The position numbers and the translations under genes are program-made. This document shows, piece by piece, positions 1-5,356 of a stretch of DNA of 5,356 bases. Below the pieces are notes generated by a model. That model saw only the letters and a program-made list of their open reading frames with translations, was not told where the DNA came from and searched no databases. The DNA is from Eudoraea sp. GTDB taxonomy: Bacteria; Bacteroidota; Bacteroidia; Flavobacteriales; Flavobacteriaceae. Every line of letters begins with the position of its first letter. Positions within the stretch are counted from its first letter, which is position 1. The stretch lies in NCBI GenBank assembly GCA_013042925.1, contig JABDPH010000068.1, positions 1-5,356 of the forward strand. The letters run 5' to 3'.

Positions 1-411
1 CCCATCTTCCTGTTTCCAAACCAATAAATATTTACCTTCTCCTTTTAAATTACCTTTACTATCCTTCATTTGGTATTTCCCCAATTCAAATAAAAATTCA
101 TTATCTGTGGTAAGTGAAGTTGTTGTAAATAGCAAATTGGGCATATCATTTTCAATTGAATAGCGTATTTGTCCACCCCATGATGAGAGAATATCCTTCC
201 CTTTTGATGTGCCAAAGTAAGCTCCTTTTGCATACATATTGTACAATGCTAAGGAATCTCCCTCGAAAAAATGTTTTGAAAATTTTTTATCAAGGCTATC
301 TACTATTGCCCTGGCTTCAATCAAATCTATTTTCTCCTGTTCAGGTGATTGTCCGAATATCGAGGAAATTGAAAAGAGAATAAAAAGGTACCGCAGTGTT
401 TGTTTTTTCAT
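1..411 (-). CDS. Secreted NTF2-like (DUF4440/SnoaL-type) protein, 3' end cut by window
   Basis: Reading the minus strand from the ATG at 411 gives 137 codons with no stop up to the left edge, so the C-terminus is missing. Residues 1-20 form a signal peptide: Lys at 2-3, a hydrophobic stretch LFILFSISSIFG, and a likely cleavage between G20 and Q21, so the product is probably exported to the periplasm. The mature part starts with a helix (EQEKIDLIEARAIVDSL), then FFEGDSLALYNMYAKGAYF, and ends with GEGKYLLVWKQEDG. This order (helix, 'gD...l..mYa..a', then beta strands ending in 'GkYl.vWk.edG') is typical of DUF4440/SnoaL-like NTF2-fold proteins, which usually run about 150-170 residues, so roughly 15-30 residues are probably lost. 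NTF2-fold proteins range from enzymes to simple binders, and no catalytic residues can be assigned here. The start has no Shine-Dalgarno sequence, as is usual in Bacteroidota. The gene is divergent from the GH3 gene. Confidence 0.8.
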   Translation of the reverse strand, partial: MKKQTLRYLFILFSISSIFGQSPEQEKIDLIEARAIVDSLDKKFSKHFFEGDSLALYNMYAKGAYFGTSKGKDILSSWGGQIRYSIENDMPNLLFTTTSLTTDNEFLFELGKYQMKDSKGNLKGEGKYLLVWKQEDG

Positions 412-613
412 GTTATATCTGGTTTTTATTGATTTGCCGAGGACAACTTTAAACGAATGAAACCTGAGCCCCATTATGTAATATTTTTACAATTCAAGCG
501 AGCTCACTTTAGTTTAAATCTAAATGGGATTCCAAGGAGATTCTTTGTGGCATTTGTCTTCTAAATTTTCATAAATTTATAGTGCTCCAACTTACACAAA
601 TATAAGCGAGAAC
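412..613. promoter_or_regulatory. Divergent intergenic region between the NTF2-like and GH3 genes
   Basis: These 202 AT-rich bases should hold promoters for both flanking genes, since the two are transcribed away from each other. On the plus strand only imperfect -7 boxes are visible: TAAATTTT at 562-569 and TAAATTTA at 572-579, each missing the final G of the Bacteroidota consensus TAnnTTTG. TTTG elements occur at 544-547 and 553-556 but at poor spacing. No Shine-Dalgarno sequence precedes the GH3 ATG (AAGCGAGAAC before the start). A short inverted repeat, TTTAG...CTAAA at 508-524, could be an operator but is weak. Assignment as a promoter region rests mainly on gene orientation. Confidence 0.4.
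597..604 (-). promoter_or_regulatory. Candidate Bacteroidota -7 box for the NTF2-like gene
   Basis: Read on the minus strand, these bases are TATATTTG, a full match to the TAnnTTTG -7 consensus of Bacteroidota. It is the only full match on either strand between the divergent genes. It faces the NTF2-like gene and would give a 5' leader of roughly 180 nt. No good TTTG lies at the expected -33 distance, which would fall inside the first codons of the GH3 gene, so this is a tentative call. Confidence 0.25.
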
Positions 614-3022
614 ATGAAGAAACCAGTTAAAATCACCTTAATCACCCTTACATCATTACTAGTTCTAATTATTCTGTTGGCAATAGGAAGTTGGATTTGG
701 GTAAATTCAACTTTTCTCAATTTTGAAAAGGATTATTCTGAGAATGTTGATATCAATGAAATAACCATTGATGGATACCGATTTTTAGATCGAAATGGCA
801 ACGGTAAACTTGATATTTATGAAGATGAACGCAGAACCATTGAGGAAAGAGTTACAGATGTCCTTTCTCTAATGACACTAGAGGAAAAAATACATTTGCT
901 CAAAGGATCCGGATTAGCTTCTGCTCTTGGCAGGGTTGAGCCTGGCGAAGGAATTGCCGGGGCTGTTGGCACCATAGTTCCAACACCGCGATTAGGATTG
1001 CCAACCATTTATTTATCTGACGGCCCAGCGGGATTGAGAATTGCACCAACACGTGAAGGTGATGATCAAACATATTATTGTACAGCCTTTCCAATCGGTA
1101 CATTGCTGTCTTCTACCTGGAATGTGGACCTGGTTGAAGAAGTTGGAGCGGCTATGGGAAAAGAAGCCCTTGAATATGGGATAGATGTAATTCTGGGCCC
1201 CGGAGCTAATATTATGCGACACCCTTTCTGTGGCAGAAATTTTGAATATTATTCAGAAGACCCTATGCTAACGGGTTATATAGGAGCAGCTATGGTCAAT
1301 GGAATAGAATCCAATGGGATAGGTGCTTCGGTAAAGCATTTTGTTGCCAATAACCAGGAAACCAAACGTCTTAATAATGATGTTATAATTTCTGAACGGG
1401 CGTTGAGAGAAATATATCTAAAAGGATTTGAAATCATTGTGCAAAAATCTCAGCCATGGACAATAATGTCTTCTTACAACAAAGTAAACGGCATCTATAC
1501 CTCGGAAAGCAGGGATCTTATGACCGGTGCTTTAAGAGATGATTGGGGGTTTAAAGGTATAGTCATGTCTGATTGGTTTGGGGGTAAAAATGCGCCTGCT
1601 CAGATCAGTGCCGGAAACGACCTGTTAGAACCGGGCACCAAACTACAGTGGAAAGCGCTTACAGAGGCAGCAGAAAAAGGAGAATTGTCTATCAACGATA
1701 TAAACACATCAGTAAAACGAATTCTAAGGTTGATATTCGAAACCAGGAAGATGCAGCAATATGAATTTGGAAACAACCCAGACCTGGAGGCACATGCAAA
1801 AATTACACGCAGATCGGCTTCAGAAGGAATGGTTTTGCTTAAAAATGAGAATACCCTTCCCATTCAAAATGCTAAAAATGTAGCCCTGCTTGGTGTAACA
1901 TCCTATGATTTCATAGCAGGAGGAACGGGCTCGGGCGACGTCAACGAAGCTTATACGGTTTCTTTGGAAGAGGGCTTAAAGAATGTGGGATATGAAGTAA
2001 ATGAAATAGCCAGGAAAGCATTTCAAGCACATAAAGAAGCTAACAAAGAGGCATTTATCAAACCTGAAGGTTTTAACGCCATGTTTGAACCTTATGATCC
2101 ACCTGAAATGCAACTTTCCAGAGAACAAATGAACCAAACAGCTGCCAGTGCAGACGTGGCCATTATTACCATTGGCAGAAACAGCGGTGAAGGAGGTGAC
2201 AGGGTTGAAAAGGGTGATTTCCTTTTATCACAAGAGGAGCAAGACATGATAGCAAGCACCTGTCTGGCCTTTCATGAGGCAGGTAAAAAAGTAATAGTGG
2301 TAATGAATATCGGAGGAGTAATAGAGACCAGTTCCTGGAAAGAACAGCCCGATGCTATCTTGCTTGCCTGGCAAGGTGGACAGGAAGGGGGAAACTCAGT
2401 GGCAGATATCTTAAGCGGAAAGATCAATCCCAGTGGGAAACTACCTATGACTTTTCCAATACATTTAAATGATCACGCTTCTAATGCCAACTTTCCTCTA
2501 GATGGAGAACCTTTTAACCCCCGCGAAATGTTCTTTAGCAGTGAAGTGCCGGAAGATGAAAAGGTCCGCAATAAAGATTACACTATTTATGAAGAAGGAA
2601 TTTATGTTGGGTACCGCCACTTTGATAAAGTAAACTCGGAGGTTTCCTATCCATTCGGATTTGGACTTTCCTATACAGATTTTGAATTAAGTGATATGGC
2701 TGTAGCTGTTCAAAATGACAGCATCCATGTGCAGCTTACCGCGAAGAATATAGGCGATAAAATGGGGAAGGAAGTAATACAGATCTATGTTTCCAAACCC
2801 AACTCAACAATTGATCGGCCGGTTCAGGAATTAAAAGCTTTTGCCAAAACCCATAACCTGGAACCGGGTGAAACAGCAGAACTTATACTTAGTATTCCTA
2901 TTTCAGATTTGCGCTATTGGGATGAAGATAAATCTGATTGGGCCCTGGAAAAAGGCAGCTACACCATTCAATCAGGTACTTCCTCACGGGATATCAGGGT
3001 ATTGCAAGAAATAGAAATTTAG
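614..3022 (+). CDS. Membrane-anchored family 3 glycoside hydrolase (beta-glucosidase-like)
   Basis: This is a complete 802-residue retaining exo-glycosidase of family GH3, likely releasing beta-linked glucose (or xylose) from oligosaccharides. Residues 7-30 form one hydrophobic segment with no lipobox cysteine, so it is probably an N-terminal anchor holding the enzyme in the periplasm. Residues 59-70 (DRNGNGKLDIYE) form an EF-hand-like loop, followed by the catalytic (alpha/beta) domain from about 77. Visible active-site residues are D136 (SDGPAG), R208 (GRNFEYYSEDP), K241-H242 (KHFVANN), R252, Y288, the nucleophile D320 (VMSDW) and the acid/base E526 (SGEGGDR). D136 to W321 keep the spacing I recall for Thermotoga neapolitana Bgl3B. 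The second domain spans about 400-615 (QGGQEGG, NPSGKLPMTFP), and a fibronectin III-like domain covers about 715-790. There is no PA14 insert and no type IX sorting domain. The family is certain; the sugar and linkage specificity is not. The ATG at 614 gives the complete anchor and has no competing start. Confidence 0.95.
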   Translation: MKKPVKITLITLTSLLVLIILLAIGSWIWVNSTFLNFEKDYSENVDINEITIDGYRFLDRNGNGKLDIYEDERRTIEERVTDVLSLMTLEEKIHLLKGSGLASALGRVEPGEGIAGAVGTIVPTPRLGLPTIYLSDGPAGLRIAPTREGDDQTYYCTAFPIGTLLSSTWNVDLVEEVGAAMGKEALEYGIDVILGPGANIMRHPFCGRNFEYYSEDPMLTGYIGAAMVNGIESNGIGASVKHFVANNQETKRLNNDVIISERALREIYLKGFEIIVQKSQPWTIMSSYNKVNGIYTSESRDLMTGALRDDWGFKGIVMSDWFGGKNAPAQISAGNDLLEPGTKLQWKALTEAAEKGELSINDINTSVKRILRLIFETRKMQQYEFGNNPDLEAHAKITRRSASEGMVLLKNENTLPIQNAKNVALLGVTSYDFIAGGTGSGDVNEAYTVSLEEGLKNVGYEVNEIARKAFQAHKEANKEAFIKPEGFNAMFEPYDPPEMQLSREQMNQTAASADVAIITIGRNSGEGGDRVEKGDFLLSQEEQDMIASTCLAFHEAGKKVIVVMNIGGVIETSSWKEQPDAILLAWQGGQEGGNSVADILSGKINPSGKLPMTFPIHLNDHASNANFPLDGEPFNPREMFFSSEVPEDEKVRNKDYTIYEEGIYVGYRHFDKVNSEVSYPFGFGLSYTDFELSDMAVAVQNDSIHVQLTAKNIGDKMGKEVIQIYVSKPNSTIDRPVQELKAFAKTHNLEPGETAELILSIPISDLRYWDEDKSDWALEKGSYTIQSGTSSRDIRVLQEIEI

Positions 3023-3058
3023 CCTTGTTCGCGGCAGTATTTATTTTGGTTCAAGGCT
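3021..3058. terminator. Weak inverted repeat between convergent gene ends
   Basis: AGCCTTG at 3021-3027 is the perfect complement of CAAGGCT at 3052-3058, giving a 7-bp stem around a 24-nt AT-rich loop. It spans the 18-bp gap between the GH3 stop codon and the stop codon of the convergent TfoX-like gene, where a two-way terminator would be expected. The loop is long, there is no T-run after the stem on the plus strand, and only a modest T-rich stretch (AAATTTCTATTTC) follows on the minus strand. It is called mainly on position. Confidence 0.3.
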
Positions 3059-3364
3059 CATGACGTAATCATAGCTTTCATCTAATAGCTTAGCAACATT
3101 GTTAAGGTCGCCAAGCATTTCCTCTGTTATTAAAATATAACCGTGCATTACAGCATTGTAAGATTTATAAATTGTTGTATTATATTCTTCCATGTACTTT
3201 TTTTGTACTTCCTTAGAAAACCGTATTCCTATTTCACAGGCTTTGTTGTATAATGAAAACATATAACCATTGGCGGATGTGTAGGGCATAGTTTTTCCTT
3301 TCCTCTCAAAACGTTCGCACTTGGCCACTAATTCATCATATATTTTTAATTTCTCTTTCCACAT
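3041..3364 (-). CDS. Small cytoplasmic protein resembling the TfoX N-terminal domain
   Basis: The product has 107 residues, no signal peptide and no membrane segment, so it should be cytoplasmic. The pattern is an N-terminal helix (KLKIYDELVAKC), then 'ERKGKTMPYTSANGYMFSL', a strand 'EIGIRFSKEV', a helix 'KKYMEEY', then 'YNAVMHGYILITEEML' and a final helix 'LLDESYDYVMSLEPK'. This order matches small proteins related to the TfoX N-terminal (YjbR-like) fold, where 'GK.MPYTS.NG.MFS', 'g.RLs.e' and 'VM.gYV.i' are the recurring elements. TfoX itself is a competence regulator with an extra C-terminal domain; stand-alone relatives like this one have no established function, and none should be inferred. 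The start at 3364 is preferred over the internal Met of the MPYTS motif because it keeps the first helix and lies 15 bp after the upstream stop, which suggests co-transcription. No Shine-Dalgarno sequence is visible. Confidence 0.7.
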   Translation of the reverse strand: MWKEKLKIYDELVAKCERFERKGKTMPYTSANGYMFSLYNKACEIGIRFSKEVQKKYMEEYNTTIYKSYNAVMHGYILITEEMLGDLNNVAKLLDESYDYVMSLEPK

Positions 3365-3379
3365 GTTTAATGTGTTTTT

Positions 3380-4225
3380 TTAATTGGAATAAAGACTAAA
3401 AAACTGTGCGGTATCCTTAATATAGGCTATACCCAGAATCCAGCACACTTCGGAAAGGTCCGAGAAATCCAATCCACCTGCAGCTATTGCTTCATTATTA
3501 TAGCGCCCTTCTTTGCCATTGTATTTATTTCCTAAGTCAATAGCAAGCTGCCATATTGAAACCAGCTTTGGGTCCTTAATTTTATCTTTCCAGTTGGTAT
3601 AATCCGGGGTACGAAAACCCGGGGTTCCGTTTCCAACAGCATTACCATCGGGGATTTTATGATAGGTAGTATTTTTCTTCACGAAATCCAGGCTGGCTGG
3701 TGAGGTAACTTCTTCATTCCAATCGCTATGCTGAACGACATGAATGCGCTGCGAAATGTTCAATTCTGGAAGATCTGCCTGAAGCGCTTTAACAAGTTCA
3801 GCGGAAAAATCGGATTGTCCTGCGTCTGCAATCCAAATATCGCCCTTGTTTGCAAGGGTTTTTTTAGCCAGTTCTTTAACCCGTGCCACAGCACTTTCTA
3901 AATTTTTATGTGCGTCTGTCCAGTTGTCACCAAATGCAAGCTTAAATAGATCATTAGGGGGCACATACAGCCCTTCCTGAATGCCATAGGTGCCTGCAAC
4001 CGCATGATAGTTAACTTTCTTAAAATTGGAATGGGACATTAGCGTAATAAAGGCAGCTACGGAATGAAGGTCATCCACATCGGTTTTGCAATCATACTGA
4101 ATTAAAAGCAGGTCTTTATCTATATTGAAGTTTGCTGTTTTAGAAAGATGCAATGGTGTAGCCTTGCCTATTAGAGGCGTTAAAATAGTAACTAGTGCAA
4201 TAATTAGTATTGTTTTAAACTTCAT
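3380..4225 (-). CDS. Secreted nucleoside hydrolase-like protein with altered metal-site motif
   Basis: The product has 281 residues, with a signal peptide at 1-22 (KFK, hydrophobic ILIIALVTILTPLIG, cleavage near GKA-T). Elements of the nucleoside hydrolase fold appear in the expected order. First is the Asp cluster YDCKTDVDD (D45, D49, D51, D52), aligned to the usual DxDxGxDD with Lys at the second Asp and Asp in place of Gly. Next come 'YHAVAGTYG' (72-81), where the family has 'vaGN', and 'DIWIADAGQSDFSAELVKAL' (129-148), like the 'GPLTNlA.AL' strand-helix. 'SDWNEEVTSPASLDFV' (167-182) resembles the 'N.E.N...DP.AA' region, and 'DFSDLSEV' (253-260) lies near where a catalytic His-Asp usually is. 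Classical members split the N-glycosidic bond of ribonucleosides using Ca2+; with the motif changes, activity and substrate here are unproven. DUF1593-type relatives are an alternative. The start has an A-rich upstream stretch (AAAAGAA) rather than a true ribosome binding site. It lies 15 bp upstream of the TfoX-like gene and 76 bp downstream of the peptidase gene. Confidence 0.7.
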   Translation of the reverse strand: MKFKTILIIALVTILTPLIGKATPLHLSKTANFNIDKDLLLIQYDCKTDVDDLHSVAAFITLMSHSNFKKVNYHAVAGTYGIQEGLYVPPNDLFKLAFGDNWTDAHKNLESAVARVKELAKKTLANKGDIWIADAGQSDFSAELVKALQADLPELNISQRIHVVQHSDWNEEVTSPASLDFVKKNTTYHKIPDGNAVGNGTPGFRTPDYTNWKDKIKDPKLVSIWQLAIDLGNKYNGKEGRYNNEAIAAGGLDFSDLSEVCWILGIAYIKDTAQFFSLYSN

Positions 4226-4301
4226 TTCTTTTGTGTTTTAAATGGTTTAATTTCCTGGCAATCTTTGTTTTTATATTATGTTGTGAGGTGTTTGTTTGCA
4301 T
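4226..4301 (-). other. 76-bp spacer between peptidase and nucleoside hydrolase-like genes
   Basis: On the minus strand this AT-rich spacer has no TAnnTTTG box and no TTTG element, and I see no stable hairpin with a T-run that would end the peptidase transcript. This favours read-through from the peptidase gene into the two downstream genes, but a non-consensus promoter cannot be ruled out. Confidence 0.3.
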
Positions 4302-5356
4302 TTAATTAGACAAAAATTTCCGAATGTCATTCGACAATTTTAAGAAATCAGGTTCGTGGGTATACATCATATGGCCCCCCTCATAATAGGTCATTTCTAT
4401 TTTTTCTCTGTCTATTCCATTGCGGGAATAGGTATACTCAGCATCAAAAAACGGACAAATCAAATCATAATAACCACTAGCAACCATGACTCTCATTTCG
4501 GTGTTACGCCTCATGGTCTCCGCCAACTTTCGGGTAACATTAACAAAGGAAGGCTCCCATTGTTTTCCCTCCGGAAGAGTTCTCCAATTCCAATTTTTGT
4601 AAACTTTATCATTGGAAGTAATATAAGGACGATCCATACTTACGTTTAGAGCTGAGGACATATAATGATTTATTGCGGCCGTATAAGCCCCGCTTATCTG
4701 AAAGCTGGATGGGTCTCCCAAATGCGGGCCATCAGTTAAGTCATCTACTTCCTCACCCATAAAACGACCATCTAGCCGGCCAATGGCCAAGCCCTGGTCT
4801 GCAAGTAATTCTTTTTGAAAGCGATGCATTAATATCCTAAGATTAGACTTTAGTATATACGCCTTGTTGAGTCCGGTGAAATAGCTTAGTCTTTCTGCAA
4901 CTTTGTTTTGTTCGGCTGCACTAAGCAATGAACCTTTGTATAGTACCGGGGCATATGAATCATAGGTGTAGTTTCTGCATTCATCAATAAATGATTCAAG
5001 CGATTTTCCTTGGCCTGCTTTTTTGTGGTACCAGGCGGTTGCAGCCATGCTGGGCAGGTATGTCAGGTAAGAAGTTATATTGTCGTGAACGGATGTTGAG
5101 CCCGCATAATCCAGGGCTTGAGAAATAAGGATTAAACCATTTAATGACATGTTCTGACCCCCTTCTTCCAGTGCATTGGCTACAGCAGCCGCTCTTACCG
5201 TCCCAAAACTTTCACCGGCAATATATTTAGGTGAAAACCAGCGATTATTTTTTGTTACCCATTGTCTTATAAATTTGGCTATGGAATTCGCGTCTTCCTT
5301 TAAACCCCAATAGTCTTTGACTTTACCCTTGCCAATGACACGGCTGTAACCGGTAC
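4302..5356 (-). CDS. Serine carboxypeptidase-like peptidase (family S10), 5' end cut by window
   Basis: The frame is open from the right edge to the stop at 4302, giving 350 complete visible residues. The ATG at 5150 is internal: 68 codons upstream of it continue the protein and contain the nucleophile. Visible residues begin TGYSRV, matching the 'P.GTGYS' region of S10 peptidases. The serine sits in YIAGESFG (S49, codon 5208-5210), the acid in ASGYYDLICP (D297) and the histidine in YEGGHMMY (H328, codon 4371-4373). This completes a Ser-Asp-His triad in the S10 order of the alpha/beta-hydrolase fold. S10 enzymes remove C-terminal amino acids; bacterial members are usually about 450-520 residues and exported, so roughly 100-150 N-terminal residues, including any signal peptide, lie outside the window. 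Substrate preference is unknown, and an esterase or acyltransferase role cannot be excluded from motifs alone. The gene is followed in the same direction by the nucleoside hydrolase-like gene. Confidence 0.9.
   Translation of the reverse strand, partial: TGYSRVIGKGKVKDYWGLKEDANSIAKFIRQWVTKNNRWFSPKYIAGESFGTVRAAAVANALEEGGQNMSLNGLILISQALDYAGSTSVHDNITSYLTYLPSMAATAWYHKKAGQGKSLESFIDECRNYTYDSYAPVLYKGSLLSAAEQNKVAERLSYFTGLNKAYILKSNLRILMHRFQKELLADQGLAIGRLDGRFMGEEVDDLTDGPHLGDPSSFQISGAYTAAINHYMSSALNVSMDRPYITSNDKVYKNWNWRTLPEGKQWEPSFVNVTRKLAETMRRNTEMRVMVASGYYDLICPFFDAEYTYSRNGIDREKIEMTYYEGGHMMYTHEPDFLKLSNDIRKFLSN

Noticed and set aside
156..460. Two overlapping plus-strand ORFs of 73-75 codons
   Set aside because: Most of their length lies antisense to the signal-peptide-bearing NTF2-like gene; they show no recognisable domain and look like shadows of it.
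508..524. Inverted repeat TTTAG...CTAAA as an operator
   Set aside because: A 5-bp arm in very AT-rich DNA is expected by chance, and no regulator gene is nearby.
571..580. Palindrome ATAAATTTAT upstream of GH3
   Set aside because: It contains only A and T in an AT-rich spacer, so it carries little information beyond composition.
788..823. The EF-hand-like loop as a dockerin repeat (cellulosome link)
   Set aside because: There is a single loop rather than a paired dockerin repeat, and it leads straight into the GH3 domain as in other bacterial GH3 proteins; no cohesin context is visible.
817..1863. Minus-strand ORFs of 63-87 codons inside the GH3 gene
   Set aside because: They lie within a complete, motif-rich GH3 coding sequence and have low-complexity or nonsensical products.
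614..3022. GH3 as part of a polysaccharide utilization locus
   Set aside because: No SusC/SusD-like, sulfatase or regulator gene is in the window, and the neighbours on both sides are not carbohydrate-specific.
4356..4649. Plus-strand ORF of 97 codons
   Set aside because: It is antisense to the catalytic Asp/His region of the peptidase gene and matches no family I recognise.
4302..5150. ATG at 5150 as the true start of the S10 peptidase
   Set aside because: The frame continues to the right edge and the upstream 68 codons carry the catalytic GESFG motif and the TGYS region, so this Met is internal.

Overview
The window looks like chromosomal DNA of a Bacteroidota bacterium, most likely a flavobacterium. 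The evidence is low-to-moderate GC, almost no Shine-Dalgarno sequences before the starts, Lys-rich signal peptides, a TAnnTTTG-type -7 box, and protein families common in that phylum. The exact taxon cannot be read from the sequence.

Layout, left to right: (1) the 5' part of a secreted NTF2-like (DUF4440/SnoaL-type) protein on the minus strand, running off the left edge; (2) a divergent intergenic region of about 200 bp; (3) a complete, membrane-anchored family 3 glycoside hydrolase on the plus strand, with an EF-hand-like calcium loop before its catalytic domains; (4) convergent to it, a minus-strand set read right to left: a serine carboxypeptidase-like peptidase (family S10, N-terminus beyond the right edge), a secreted protein that looks like a divergent nucleoside hydrolase, and a small cytoplasmic protein resembling the TfoX N-terminal domain. 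The last two are 15 bp apart and probably co-transcribed. The peptidase lies 76 bp upstream of them, with no clear promoter in between.

Most of the products act outside the cytoplasm: a sugar-releasing GH3, probably a peptidase, a possible glycosidase of nucleoside-like compounds, and an NTF2-like protein of unknown role. This fits a heterotroph breaking down oligosaccharides and peptides in the periplasm. No SusC/SusD pair, sulfatase or regulator is visible, so a polysaccharide utilization locus cannot be claimed. There are no RNA genes, CRISPR arrays, insertion sequences or phage genes.

I found no convincing undescribed multi-gene system. The least explained items are the variant nucleoside-hydrolase-like protein and its tight linkage to the TfoX-like gene.
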